64,000 nt of DNA. It comes from Arenicola marina (lineage: Eukaryota > Annelida > Polychaeta > Arenicolidae). Below are positions 33,401-42,100 of this stretch, one piece after another; position 1 is the stretch's first letter, and the number at the start of each line of letters is the position of its first letter. Location: the NCBI GenBank assembly GCA_964019135.1, contig OZ025253.1, positions 4,903,059-4,967,058 on the forward strand, read 5' to 3'. The notes under the pieces were generated by a model. It saw only the letters and a program-made list of their open reading frames with translations. It was not told the DNA's origin and ran no database searches. Made by a program: the position numbers and the translations under genes.

Positions 33401-34404
33401 CAGCCCTTATGGTAAACGGGGTCACCGAGTGCAGACCTTGATACGGTTGTCTTGCAGGCCTCAGACGTATCACACGTCACTTCTGATTGGCTGTTACATG
33501 TTGCGTCGTCGCTTTCTCCTCGACATGCGTGACACTGGAGCGCTACGTTCATTTGGAAAAGGAAACGACAATTATGCTTCTTCAAACCGATACCCGAAGC
33601 AACAGACCATGCACACTTCGTGTTGGGACGAGCCGCTCCCTGGATATCGTGCACAACTACTTTTTGTCGCTGCCGTGTCTAGTAACTTCTATTGTCGTGA
33701 TTTGAGCGCCAGCGGCGTCAATGTTTTTTTCCAGTTTCCCTTATTATGCACCATAGTCGTGTGATTTTGTTAATAGTTCATTTCGGTAGTCGTTACCAGT
33801 CTTTAACAGAAGTTGTGAAAACGCCCACAAAACTGGTACCCCGAATGGTCGATTCTGCAGGCGACTGACTCACTTATTTGGCACACTTCTCAAACCTACG
33901 CATAGCCACTCATCACCATGAGCACGTATATTCAGTATATACAGCGACTTCACTCGCTGAGGATGGTGGTCATGATGTCACAGCCTGCATTATGTCTAGT
34001 GTTACACATTGTTATTGCTACCTGTTTTGTCGTGTTTAAATATAAACGTTTGTATCTGATGGTAAATAATTTGTTCAAAATTATGACTTATTTAACCAAA
34101 TAACGGTGTACATGGGCGTTAATGACTCATTGATTATCGGGGATAAATATCACTTTCGCCACAACACAATAAAGCATAATACATAAAACACATAAGAAAA
34201 GACACGTTCCAATTAACATATTTTAGGATGCTTAACAGTAATTAATATACCAATGTTAGCCATCGAAAAATCAAATAAAATATAAAGTAGCTTTGTTTAT
34301 GAAAGTAAAGTTGGCATTATTAACGTACCTGAATGGCATGAATAGACGAGAAACCCGAGACATAGAAAGAGGCGTAAAAGCGAATTAAGCTGACGTGACG
34401 CCAT
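12289..34404 (-). CDS. Gene 2: secreted three-finger/EGF/SEA/trypsin mosaic serine protease (complete)
   Basis: Join on the minus strand: 34404-34329, 33542-33279, 32816-32697, 32281-32018, 23448-23332, 22485-22382, 21815-21751, 20730-20582, 19718-19608, 18318-18209, 17610-17247, 15265-15108, 12459-12289. The total is 2073 nt, 690 residues plus stop, with every junction GT-AG and phase-compatible. Domains: signal 1-25; three-finger 26-113; EGF 114-153; three-finger 154-241; EGF 242-280; SEA 281-386 with GS cleavage site at 339/340; Thr/Pro-rich stalk 387-423; propeptide with activation site R445/I446; S1 protease to 690 with His490, Asp538, Ser637 and S1-pocket Asp631. There is no transmembrane segment after the signal, so a secreted zymogen with trypsin-like specificity is expected. 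Extra small exons in the long introns cannot be excluded. Confidence 0.82.
12494..12714 (-). mobile_element. tRNA-derived SINE (copy B, in last intron of gene 2)
   Basis: The body matches copies at 1680-1906 and 61116-61336; B-box-like GGTTCGAGCCCC is at about 12657-12668 on the minus strand. It sits just upstream of the terminal exon acceptor. The left flank has catggcaacggtt at 12481-12493, but the matching right-hand duplication seen in the gene 3 copy is missing here, apparently with about 36 flanking bases. The A-box end appears shorter than in copy A. Confidence 0.78.
12960..13690. repeat. 31-bp tandem array in last intron of gene 2
   Basis: Unit built from ctagatggtgagagac then ccgcccttggtctgg, about 23 copies, with single-base variants and a few short indels. 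The right end passes directly, through about 100 bases, into the 28-bp array. The homologous array at about 61625-62270 has a different order of variants. Confidence 0.92.
13770..14625 (-). repeat. 28-bp tandem array carrying splice-donor-like motif
   Basis: On the gene strand the core of the unit is GTCAGGTACGTGA, which reproduces the exon 12 junction CCAG/GTACGTGAC; the rest is ctcatggagacgtat. About 30 units, few indels, variants GTCAAGTACGTGA and TATCAGG. It lies in the last intron of gene 2, just beyond the 82-bp array. Confidence 0.93.
14700..15107 (-). repeat. 82-bp array of duplicated exon 12 ends
   Basis: Donor motifs recur exactly 82 bases apart (plus-strand starts of cacg/cact at 15101, 15019, 14937, 14855, 14773), then a shorter spacing of 69 to 14704. 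Each unit repeats about 67 bases of exon 12 coding sequence (ITANMxCxGxNQGDVxRDxC) plus the donor and about 15 intron bases ending in gacccccag. Because 82 is not a multiple of three, using a downstream donor would shift the frame. These are not independent exons. Confidence 0.93.
15108..15265 (-). CDS. Gene 2 exon 12: S1 protease, S1-pocket segment
   Basis: Acceptor tgtccacag, phase 1, then [20 protein letters not shown], further residues, and [20 protein letters not shown] followed by CQ; donor CCAG/GTACGT, phase 0. The Asp of RDACQ (residue 631) corresponds to chymotrypsin position 189 and predicts cleavage after Lys or Arg. The last 60-70 bases of the exon plus its donor are the source of the 82-bp array that follows, so the exon end is chosen as the first donor reached; later copies could act as alternative donors. 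Confidence 0.88.
15266..17246 (-). other. Gene 2 intron 11
   Basis: Two kb between exons 11 and 12. No further exon with protease similarity was seen and none is needed by phase. Open frames at 15659-15859 and 15729-16052 lack domain features. A C-rich tract (G-rich on the gene strand) lies at 17168-17214 close to the exon 11 donor. Confidence 0.7.
17247..17610 (-). CDS. Gene 2 exon 11: S1 protease, catalytic His and Asp
   Basis: Acceptor tacttgcag, phase 0, then [27 protein letters not shown] (His490) and NNDIALIRL (Asp538), ending in ASGWGATSS before donor TCCG/GTGAGT, phase 1. It carries two of the three catalytic residues and the expected HFCG disulfide cysteine. Extra cysteines (VCAPC) lie near the interchain bond. 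The donor is followed within 30-75 bases by a long G tract on the gene strand. Confidence 0.94.
17696..17748. repeat. TA dinucleotide microsatellites
   Basis: Two runs of alternating T and A (about 17696-17708 and 17729-17748) within the intron between exons 10 and 11. Confidence 0.85.
18209..18318 (-). CDS. Gene 2 exon 10: protease propeptide end and activation site
   Basis: Acceptor ttcctcag, phase 1, then [20 protein letters not shown] followed by [16 protein letters not shown]; donor GCAG/GTAAGG, phase 0. Cleavage after Arg445 would free the Ile446-Val-Gly-Gly N-terminus typical of S1 peptidases. Cys428 in the propeptide is placed to pair with the Cys122-equivalent in exon 11 (VFPVC), keeping the regulatory chain attached after activation. 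Confidence 0.92.
18478..18730. repeat. Tandem repeat of about 38-39 bp, about 6-7 units
   Basis: The unit contains ccgggccactgattgggaac and aatgaccttgacatgg. It lies in the intron between exons 9 and 10. No splice-donor core was seen in the unit, in contrast to the arrays next to exons 12 and gene 1 exon 4. Confidence 0.9.
18780..19607 (-). other. Gene 2 intron 9, unique part
   Basis: AT-rich unique sequence between the 38-39-bp array and exon 9. No coding signal, repeat or RNA gene recognised. Confidence 0.6.
19608..19718 (-). CDS. Gene 2 exon 9: Thr/Pro-rich stalk
   Basis: Acceptor gatgtttcag, phase 1, then [16 protein letters not shown] followed by a run of Thr with Pro and Gln, ending EE before donor GAAT/GTAAGT, phase 1. 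The composition predicts dense O-glycosylation and an extended linker between the SEA and protease modules. Confidence 0.83.
20582..20730 (-). CDS. Gene 2 exon 8: SEA domain with autocleavage motif
   Basis: Acceptor gccacag, phase 2, then [15 protein letters not shown] and onward to [16 protein letters not shown], with donor ATAC/GTATGT, phase 1. GSVIV matches the G/SVVV autoproteolysis consensus of SEA domains (cut between Gly339 and Ser340). The rest gives the second strand and helix. The hydrophobic stretch after the motif is a SEA beta strand, not a membrane segment, since it is interrupted by Pro, Ser and Gln. Confidence 0.82.
20740..20875. repeat. AT-rich tandem repeat, about 36-39 bp, 3-4 units
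   Basis: aattattaatcagttattg and tattattataattat alternate. It lies just upstream of the exon 8 acceptor (20730), within the region where a branch point and pyrimidine tract would be expected. Confidence 0.85.
20876..21750 (-). other. Gene 2 intron 7
   Basis: Unique AT-rich intron between SEA exons 7 and 8. Nothing beyond short frames and a small TA run (about 21190-21200). Confidence 0.6.
21751..21815 (-). CDS. Gene 2 exon 7: SEA domain, middle part
   Basis: Acceptor ccaacag, phase 0, then [20 protein letters not shown] and I, with donor TCAG/GTAATG, phase 2. At 65 nt it is easily missed. It supplies the helix end and the strand preceding the SEA cleavage loop. The phase-0 entry and phase-2 exit match the flanking exons exactly. 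Confidence 0.8.
22382..22485 (-). CDS. Gene 2 exon 6: SEA domain, first part
   Basis: Acceptor cttcag, phase 1, then [20 protein letters not shown] and [14 protein letters not shown], with donor GCG/GTGGGT, phase 0. The opening strand followed by a helix with hydrophobic spacing fits the start of SEA domains. On its own this exon would be hard to assign; the assignment rests on continuity with exons 7 and 8. Confidence 0.78.
22486..23331 (-). other. Gene 2 intron 5
   Basis: Unique sequence between EGF exon 5 and SEA exon 6; G-rich homopolymer on the plus strand at 23288-23320. No additional exon found. Confidence 0.6.
23332..23448 (-). CDS. Gene 2 exon 5: EGF-like domain 2
   Basis: Acceptor tattccag, phase 1, then [32 protein letters not shown] and donor TCAG/GTGATG, phase 1. 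Six cysteines with normal EGF spacing; close relative of exon 3. The donor is followed within 15-45 bases by a homopolymeric tract (23288-23320), C-rich on the gene strand. Confidence 0.88.
23449..24164 (-). other. Gene 2 intron 4, right of exon 5
   Basis: AT-rich unique sequence; no coding or RNA feature recognised. Confidence 0.55.
24165..24308. repeat. Left flanking direct repeat of the 38/39-bp satellite
   Basis: Contains repeated cgacac words, gacacagaacg, and tcgacactgagaattt followed by a C-rich end and ccagac. The same words occur in the same order and orientation at 31176-31306, right of the satellite. The two copies are diverged. Confidence 0.75.
24456..31046. repeat. 6.6-kb satellite of 37-39-bp units in a gene 2 intron (about 170 units)
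   Basis: Common part cttcccatagcatccgcg then one of two endings: caggggttccccactacatg-type (39 bp) or aagggggccccactacatg-type (37-38 bp). Units are mixed without simple alternation, and a third ending (aaggggttcccc or aagggattcccc) grows common to the right. A block of about 1.2 kb is tandemly repeated almost perfectly at an offset of 1238 (about 26300-27500 against 27540-28740). Frames of up to 195 codons on both strands result from the 39-bp period. Confidence 0.96.
31130..31185. repeat. Short tandem duplication, about 26 bp twice
   Basis: gcctggaagggataaatggc occurs twice in succession between the satellite and its right flanking repeat. Confidence 0.85.
31176..31306. repeat. Right flanking direct repeat of the 38/39-bp satellite
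   Basis: gcgacacgcgacacggg, tcgacacagaacgccg, tcgacactgagaattt, a C-rich end and ccagac parallel the left copy at 24165-24308, in direct orientation. Confidence 0.75.
31307..32017 (-). other. Gene 2 intron 4, near exon 4
   Basis: Unique AT-rich sequence; small TA run near 31608-31620. No exon seen. Confidence 0.55.
32018..32281 (-). CDS. Gene 2 exon 4: three-finger domain 2
   Basis: Acceptor actggcag, phase 1, then [16 protein letters not shown] and onward to [18 protein letters not shown]; donor GTAG/GTAAGG, phase 1. It is a paralogous copy of exon 2 with the same length and cysteine frame. A C/G homopolymer lies about 80 bases upstream of the acceptor (32361-32384). The intron that follows runs 8.6 kb to exon 5 and contains the 38/39-bp satellite. 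Confidence 0.9.
32361..32398. repeat. C homopolymer and CA run in gene 2 intron 3
   Basis: A long C run on the plus strand (G on the gene strand), interrupted by single T, followed by a short CA repeat. It lies about 80 bases upstream of the exon 4 acceptor. Confidence 0.85.
32697..32816 (-). CDS. Gene 2 exon 3: EGF-like domain 1
   Basis: Acceptor ctgtttcag, phase 1, then [31 protein letters not shown] and donor CTTG/GTAAGT, phase 1. All six EGF cysteines have normal spacing. There is no N-terminal D-x-D/N-E calcium-binding signature, so calcium binding is not indicated. The exon is a symmetric 1-1 cassette. Confidence 0.9.
32817..33278 (-). other. Gene 2 intron 2
   Basis: Unique sequence; two overlapping plus-strand frames (32984-33214, 33039-33248) have no domain features. 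Confidence 0.6.
33279..33542 (-). CDS. Gene 2 exon 2: three-finger (Ly6/uPAR-like) domain 1
   Basis: Acceptor aacgtag, phase 1, then [16 protein letters not shown], internal cysteines, and a terminal [16 protein letters not shown]; donor TTGG/GTAAGC, phase 1. The exon is 264 nt, exactly the length of exon 4, and both encode LQCHxC...CC...LCN domains. They are therefore internal duplicates. The whole domain is in one exon, unlike gene 1. Such domains usually bind proteins through their loops; the partner is unknown. Confidence 0.9.
33543..34328 (-). other. Gene 2 intron 1
   Basis: Unique sequence between the signal-peptide exon and three-finger exon 2. No further exon is needed by phase. Confidence 0.6.
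34329..34404 (-). CDS. Gene 2 exon 1: signal peptide
   Basis: ATG at 34404 (A at -3, G at +4) encodes [20 protein letters not shown] followed by YSCHS: a short basic N-terminus, a hydrophobic core and small residues before the predicted cleavage site. Donor TCAG/GTACGT, phase 1, joins exon 2 to give the first residues of the mature chain, ALQC. A weak TATA-like element lies at about 34471-34477, too uncertain to list separately. Confidence 0.82.
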
Positions 34405-36480
34405 CCTGTAGCAGCGCATGCACCGAAGTGAGGCTTTAACCGCGTCAGGGGCTCATTTAAGGAAAACACAAATATACAGTCGTGCCTGATGAATAGCTCT
34501 ATTGACGAAATATGTCGGAGTCGTGTTAAGATCTCAATCGGACGACACAGACCAAAGACAGAGGCTAATGTCTTAATCAATTTTTTTCATTTAATTGCAC
34601 CTAACCAAGATATCACCCCCCATCTGACACACAGGCATTTGTTCCAGGATAAATAGATCAGGACCAATTATGTTTTGACAAATAATGTGTTTTCAATCAT
34701 CGGAGCAACACTACAAGAACGCGGCGAGTACATGTTTATTCACATCGGATGACAGCTGTGGGATCTGGCAAACATCTACATCACTTTTTCGCGCAATTTT
34801 CTGCAATTAGTGTCGCGTCCCCAGTATATTGATTATTGTGCACAGATTGGTTCAGTGTGGCTTTTATTGTGTCGGAATCTGGTCCCTTGCGCCGTGAACA
34901 CAAACAGAAAGACACCATTGCTTCGTGCCGAATACACCATACGTCATTGCAACGTGATCTCTGTGAACTATGAATGAGATTTTCGTGCCTTGTGTGTCCT
35001 GGTTCCCGTACAAATAGGTGCTATGTATACTTCTTAAATCAAACCTCTCTTGGCCATTAAAAACGACTATCAATTTTACAAAAACGAAATCGCTTGTAAG
35101 TGCTCCAGTAGATATTATGATACACCGGCGGATAGTGACACCACCACGCCTACCTTGTTTACCGGCACACAAATGGAGGGCCGTAAATGTAAGCACCGTC
35201 TTACGGGTCACCTTTTGGGACTCTCCTCTAACCATGTGACCTCCTAGCGGGACATTCTTTCTGACATGAGTGCAGCGGCTAATATTATACTGTGTCGCGG
35301 CTGGGGCAATGCATTACGTAGTCGTTATGAAAACCAATTGGACCCGAACCATCGGTGCCACTTCCCGATTACCCAACTAGTGCATACGTGGACAATATCG
35401 ACGTGTATTGTGGCGAAGAGAAACAAGGAGCAGCGCAACTAGATAAAGGGCATAGACAAAAACGGCGACCAGAACAAAGAAATGGGAACAGATGGCGGGA
35501 AAGAAAATGACACAAATATTAACAAATGACGTCACGAGGTGTGGGAGGCACAGATAGGACATGGCTGGGCGAAATAAGACGGGGATGAAGACCGTAACAA
35601 CATCGCCCGCTTCAACTATTAACCGGATTTTTCGGTGTTTTAATCTGAGATAATGGCTGCCACTACGTCGTGAAAAATGAGCGGCGATCACACAACGGGA
35701 TTCTAAATACGCCAGACACTAGAGGAGAGGACAACGGCGGAGAGGCCAGTAAGCAGTTAGTTGGTACATCGCCGGGCACCAGGTGGAATTGATCACGCCA
35801 TTGATAGTGGTTCTCTGACAATATAATCACCGTTACTTATGGCTGATCAATTCTCCCAGCTTAGCAACACATACAAAAGTTAAAATTAACAGCATGCGTT
35901 TGACCATGAAAAGTTCGCGTTCTGCTTACTTAACTCAATACTGTTTTTAGTGGCAGGCGACCACCTGTCCCGTCAATTCCGCTAGTAGCAACCGGATAAA
36001 AGCAACATTTGAAAAAAGGCGTCTATTTTCGGTCTCATTCAAGCTGAGTCCACCCCCCCCCCCTCCCCCTATCGTTCCTCCCCTCCACCTCTGTGTCTGT
36101 GTACGTGGCTATTTTAAGGCTTTATCCCAAACGTTATTGCGCACAATCAGAATCCTTCTTTTAATTGATATAGTTGCAGCCGCTGGTCATAGTTGATATC
36201 CATCAGAGCTGTATTAAAGGCGATATCGCTCAGAGAGATACACTGTTAAGTGAAGTCGATATTCGTAGGAAAGATCTACTTTTAAAGTCGGGCTTGTTCA
36301 AATTCGCCCCCCCCCCCCCCCTCCCCCGCCCCCCCCTCCCCCCCCCTTCCGAAAATGGATGGGAACATACAGGATTAATACAAATATGTGTAATATAGTC
36401 AGAGTGTTACGAAGCACTTATGGTTATTTATTCATTTATAAGTCAGGAAAACAATAAATAAGTAAGTCAGGATGACATAA
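34405..36480. other. Upstream region of gene 2
   Basis: Probable promoter region and intergenic DNA. A minus-strand frame at 34864-35235 (123 codons) ends in a TAA that overlaps an AATAAA, and could be a terminal exon of an unknown gene, but shows no domain I recognise. C-rich tracts occur at 36050-36067 and 36306-36349. Confidence 0.5.
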
Positions 36481-36487
36481 TCTTAGA

Positions 36488-36640
36488 AAGAATTGCCATA
36501 GAGTTTCCATAGAATTTCCATAGAGTTTCCATAGTGTTTCCATAGAATTTCCATAATTTCCAAAGAGTTTCCATAGAGTTTCCGTAGAATTTCCATAGAG
36601 TTTCCATGGAGTTTCCATAGAGTTTCCATAGTTTCCGGTG
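36488..36640. repeat. 12-bp tandem repeat, tttccatagagt type (about 12 units)
   Basis: tttccatagagt and tttccatagaat alternate. The reverse complement of the same motif is arrayed at 37215-37330, making an inverted pair about 0.6 kb apart. Confidence 0.9.
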
Positions 36641-37214
36641 GGGGGCTCCTTATTGTGGTGACTTGTAGCACACTCGACCGCCGATCAATGGGTCAATGGG
36701 TCGAAGGTTCCTTGGCCCGATTTAGCCTTCATGTGCACAAAAGTGGCCTAAACCACTAACGTTTCATAGAATTTCCATAGAGTTTACAAAGACAGCGCAC
36801 GTCACGGCAGTGCATGGTACAGAGTTCAAGGTCGTCCTGGGTGAGTCCAACATCAACTCCGTCTCGGCTGAACGGGCACGGCCGTTGGGCAGACCTTCAC
36901 ATCTCATGCTGCTAATGTTATTGTTCAAAGGATTGGCTCCGCCGCTACTCTGACTTCGCAGCAGGCAAGCGGTGCGAAAGTAAATATGCCGGCAAGGCTT
37001 CCAAAGTTCCTTAAATGCGAAGTTTTAAACCATCGAATATAACCTTATATAGTGCCGTGCCGTCGGTATCCCTTCATATATCGCTTGCAGGAGTCTTCTT
37101 ACACAATATATTCCAGAATTCGTCAAACCACTCCTTCGCTTGTCGCAGAGAACGTAGCCTACGTGTGTTAAATCCAGAGCTCGTTGTTGTGCCTGCCGTC
37201 AGTTGTCAGGCCGA

Positions 37215-37745
37215 TATGGAAACTATTCAATCTCGATGGAGACTATGGAAACTCCATAGAAATTCTATGAAAACTCTATGGAAATTCTATAAAAACTCTA
37301 TAGGAAAACGTTTAGAATTTCCATAGAACAATCGATAGAAACCTTTAGAATTGTTTTTAGTGAAATTCCGTAAGATATTCGCCTACCGGAGTGTAATGAT
37401 GTCTGATAAACTTAATGCCATGATTCGCGAAATAAATCTAGGAAGAGAGAATTACCTTCATGTATCCTTTCACATAGAGTACTTCTACAAACCTGCAAAC
37501 GTACCTGATCATAACCGGCTACGAGAGGAAAAAAATGGCTCTGTCGAATTATTACATCTACATACGTTCTATAGTAACCAATTGTTATATAGAAGTATCC
37601 CTACATCTTCTATAGAAATAATGTTTTCTATATAAATATATGTTTACGTTCTATAGAAAATAATTGTTCTGTGGAATTATGTACAAACGTTCTATAGAAA
37701 AACATATTGCTATAGATTTTTCAATAGAAGTTCTATGGAGTTCCA
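37215..37745. repeat. Inverted counterpart and CTATAG palindrome cluster
   Basis: aaactctatggaaattctat-type words at 37215-37330 are followed by scattered ttctatagaa palindromes at about 37565-37740. Together with 36488-36640 this forms a potential foldback structure enclosing about 0.6 kb. Confidence 0.7.
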
Positions 37746-38830
37746 TAAAATGCATCTCGTACTCTGAGCATTTAAACAGATAGTGAACTTCGTCTTCGGA
37801 TTTCCCATTACATTTTTTACAAGTAGAATCGGTAATAAAACCTATCTTTTGAGATGTCCATTGAGTGCACTCCGGCCTAAACGGAGTCTGGTGTGATGAA
37901 CGGCCTCAGGATTGGTAAAGTACTTATACAATTCGTTGCAGGGATAAGGAAATGATTTCTTGCATAGTGACTTGAAAAGCGATATTGGCGTTGCCGGTTT
38001 AAGACGCTGTGGCAAGGATTTCCACTCTCTGTGTTCCAAACAAACTTGTAATTTGTAATTTGTAATTCTTGTAATTTTGTAAAACAAATTTATATGCGGG
38101 ATTCTTATGTCTGCCGAGTTCCGTAGTGATTATGCTGAAGACTGAGCTACCAAAGCAGGTAATACTGCAGACATATACAGTGGAGTGATAATATTAACCA
38201 TTTTGTACAAAATACACAGATTTAGGTATTTACGTCTGAGAGCGAGTGGTTCAATACCAACTTCTTTGTAGCAGCTTGGTGTGTGACGTACTTTTGTATG
38301 CCCCAGTCACAAACAAAAGGGCTTGCCGCTGCACACTCTTCAACCTCTCTGATTGACTTTTGGTAACATTGCCATAAAAGACAGCAGTACAATATTCCAT
38401 TTTAGGTCGAACATATGTTTTATAAACATTTATTATAGTCCTGAGTCCGACCTGTTTGGGGATAACGCCTTAGTAGTAGATTTCTCGGCCTTAATAAATG
38501 TGTCATTTACATGCAACACATTGTGTCTGAAAGGATTACACCAAGGTGACAATGACTTCGTAATTGACGGTGCTTCGAGTTATCCAGATATAGATCGAGA
38601 TGATTTGGTCGCGATAGTTTTTTGCTAAATACCATGTATTCTGTCTTATCAGGATTAAACGTTACCCGCCATTGCTTGGCCCACTGAGACCTCGCATTCA
38701 TATAGGAATTGATTGCCTTTAGATTTGCCTGGTATCTCTTTCCCTTCCGCCAGTGATGTCTTGGTTGGCTATATGGTTTCACGTGCCTTAAATACTTGTC
38801 GTACAAGACTTGTCTTATCACTGCCATCCC
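37740..38830 (-). pseudogene. Decayed non-LTR retrotransposon (LINE) reverse transcriptase, 3' part
   Basis: Minus-strand fragments in consistent order across several frames: QWAKQWRVTFNPDKTEYMVF and HLGVILSDT (about 38520-38700), VYKTYVRPKMEYCTAVFYGN and ERLKSVQRQALLFVTGAY (about 38290-38450), EPLALRRKYLNLCILYKM (about 38210-38270), PEAVHHTRLRLGRSALNGHL (about 37850-37910) and TDSTCKKCNGKSEDEVHYLF (about 37780-37845). These are the thumb-side RT blocks, the RR motif and the CxxC...H...C tail typical of Jockey/CR1/L2-like LINEs. At least three frameshifts and the missing N-terminal RT and endonuclease mark it as dead and 5'-truncated. Confidence 0.88.
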
Positions 38831-39139
38831 TGGAATATCTTATTTTCTAAGCCAATGTATAGTAAACCAGTAAATATTATCAATTGTGGCGAAGCAACAG
38901 GTTCTCATGCAAACATACCTCGTATGAAAATTTAAAAAAAATTAGTCTTCAATGACTCAGCATTTACCAGCGGACCCTCATCACATGAAGAGTGTGATGC
39001 TAATAATCATGCTTTACGGGTTCGTTCTTTCATGTTAACGTCCACCATTGTAATACATTGTTCAAACCACTCAGAAAGAATTTAATGTAATCAATACTGA
39101 CACCATTCTTGGAAGATTGACTATCTAGATAGAAGAAGA
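38831..39139. other. Spacer between LINE remnant and 40-bp satellite
   Basis: Unique AT-rich sequence, no feature recognised. Confidence 0.55.
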
Positions 39140-42100
39140 TTATCTTATCAGCCAGAGGGAGGCAATGAAATGCACACTGACCCTTATCAGCCAGCGGGAG
39201 GGCAATACAAGGCACACTGACCCTTATCAGCCAGCGGGAGGGCAATGAAATGCACACTGACCCTTATCAACCAGCGGGAGGGCAATACAAGGCACAGTGA
39301 CCCTAATTAGCCAGCGTGAGGGCAATGACATGCACACTGACCCTTATCAGCCAGCGGGAGGGCAATGAAATGCACACTGACCCTTATTAGCCAGCGGGAG
39401 GGCAATACAAGGCACACTGACCCTTATCAGCCAGCGGGAGGGCAATGAAATGCACACTGACCCTTATCAGCCAGCGGAAGGGCAATGAAAAGCATACTGA
39501 CCCTTATCAGCCAGCGGGAGGGCAATACAAGGCACACTGACCCTTATCAGCCAGCGGGAGGGCAATACAAGGCACACTGACCCTTATCAGCCAGCGGGAG
39601 GGCAATGAAATGCACACTGACCCTTATCAGCCAGCGGGAGGGCAATGAAATGCACACTGACCCCTATCAGCCAGCGGGAGGGCAATGAAATGCATACTGA
39701 CCCTAATCAGCCAGCGGGACGGCAACGAAATGCACGCTGACCCTTATCAGCCAGCCGGAGGGCAATAAAATGCACGCTGACCCTTATCAGCCAGCGGGAG
39801 GGCAATAAAATGCACACTGACCCTTATCAGCCAGCGGGAGGGCAATAAAATGCACGCTGACCCTTATCAGCCAGCCGGAGGGCAATAAAATGCACGCTGA
39901 CCCTTATCAGTCAGCCGGAGGGCAGTGAAATGCATACTGACCCTTATCAGCCAGCGGGAGGGCAATACAAGGCACAGTGACCCTAATTAGCCAGCGTGAG
40001 GGCAATGACATGCACACTGACCCTTATCAGCCAGCGGGAGGGCAATGAAATGCACACTGACCCTTATCAGCCAGCGGGAGGGCAATGAAATGCACACTGA
40101 CCCTTATCAGCAAGCGGGAGGGCACTGAAATGCACACTGACCCTTATCAACCAGCGGAAGGGCAACGAAATGCACGCTGACCCTTATCAGCCAGCGGGAG
40201 GGCAATACAAGGCACACTGACCCCTATCAGCCAGCGGGAGGGCAATGAAAAGCATACTGACCCTTATCAGCCAGCGGGAGGGCAATGAAATGCACGCTGA
40301 CCCTTATCAGCCAGCGGGAGGGCAATAAAATGCACACTGACCATTATCAGCCAGCGGGAGGGCAATAAAATGCACGCTGACCCTTATCAGCCAGCCGGAG
40401 GGCAATAAAATGCACGCTGACCCTTATCAGTCAGCCGGAGGGCAGTGAAATGCATACTGACCCTTATCAGCCAGCGGGAGGGCAATACAAGGCACAGTGA
40501 CCCTAATTAGCCAGCGTGAGGGCAATGACATGCACACTGACCCTTATCAGCCAGCGGGAGGGCAATGAAATGCACACTGACCCTTATTAGCCAGCGGGAG
40601 GGCAATACAAGGCACACTGACCCTTATCAGCCAGCGGGAGGGCAATGAAATGCACACTGACCCTTATCAGCCAGCGGAAGGGCAATGAAAAGCATACTGA
40701 CCCTTATCAGCCAGCGGGAGGGCAATACAAGGCACACTGACCCTTATCAGCCAGCGGGAGGGCAATACAAGGCACACTGACCCTTATCAGCCAGCGGGAG
40801 GGCAATGAAATGCACACTGACCCTTATCAGCCAGCGGGAGGGCAATGAAATGCACACTGACCCCTATCAGCCAGCGGGAGGGCAATGAAATGCATACTGA
40901 CCCTAATCAGCCAGCGGGACGGCAACGAAATGCACACTGACCCTTATCAGCCGGCGGGAGGGCAATACAAGGCACACTGACCCTTATCAGCCAGCGTGAG
41001 GGCAATGAAATGCACACTGACCCGCATCAGCCAGAGGGAGGGCAATGAAATGCATACTGACCCTTATCAGCCAGCGGAAGGGCAATGAAAAGCATACTGA
41101 CCCTTATCAGCCAGCGGGAGGGCAATGAAATGCACACTGACCCTTATCAGCCAGAGAGAGGGCAATGAAATGCATACTGACCCTTATCAGCCAGCCGGAG
41201 GGCAGTGAAATGCATACTGACTCTTATCAGCCAGCGGAAGGGCAATAAAATGCACGCTGACCCTTATCAGCCAGCGGGAGGGCAATGACATGCACACTGA
41301 CCTTTATTAGCCAGCGTGAGGGCAATACAAGGCACACTGACCCTTATGAGCCAGCGGGAGGGCAATGAAATGCACACTGACCCTTATCAGCCAGCGGGAG
41401 GGCAATGAAATGCACACTGACCTTTATTAGCCAGCGGGAGGGCAATACAAGCCACACTGACCCTTATCAGCCAGCGGGAGGGCAATGAAATGCACACTGA
41501 CCCGCATCAGCCAGAGGGAGGGCAATGAAATGCACACTGACCCTTATCAGCCAGCGGGAGGGCAATACAAGGCACACTGACCCTTATCAGCCAGCGGGAG
41601 GGCAAGGAAATGCACACTGACCCGCATCAGCCAGAGGGAGGGCAATGAAATGCATACTGACACTTATCAGCCAGCCGGAGGGCAACGAAAAGCATACTGA
41701 ACCTTATCAGCCAGCGGGACGGCAATGAAATGCATACTGACCCTTATCAGCCAGCGGAAGGGCAACGAAAAGCATACTGAACCTTATCAGCCAGCGGGAC
41801 GGCAATGAAATGCATACTGACCCTTATCAGCCAGCGGGAGAGCAATACAAGGCACACTGACCCTTATAAGCCAGCGGGAGGGCAATGAAATACACACTGA
41901 CCCTTATCAGCCAGCGGGAGGGCAATGAAATGCACACTGACCCTTATCAGCCAGCGGGAGGGCAATGAAATGCATACTGACCCTTATCAGCCAGCGGGAG
42001 AGCAATACAAGGCACACTGACCCTTATAAGCCAGCGGGAGGGCAAAGAAATACACACTGACCCTTCTCAGCCAGCGGGAGGGCAATGAAATGCACACTGA

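Noticed and set aside
31956..33654. Three-finger domains as venom-type toxins
   Set aside because: The domains sit in a mosaic with EGF, SEA and protease modules and follow the Ly6/uPAR cysteine pattern; nothing indicates a toxin.
34864..35235. Minus-strand frame of 123 codons upstream of gene 2
   Set aside because: Protein-like in part, and its stop overlaps AATAAA, but there is no recognisable domain, acceptor or partner exon. Noted only as a possibility.
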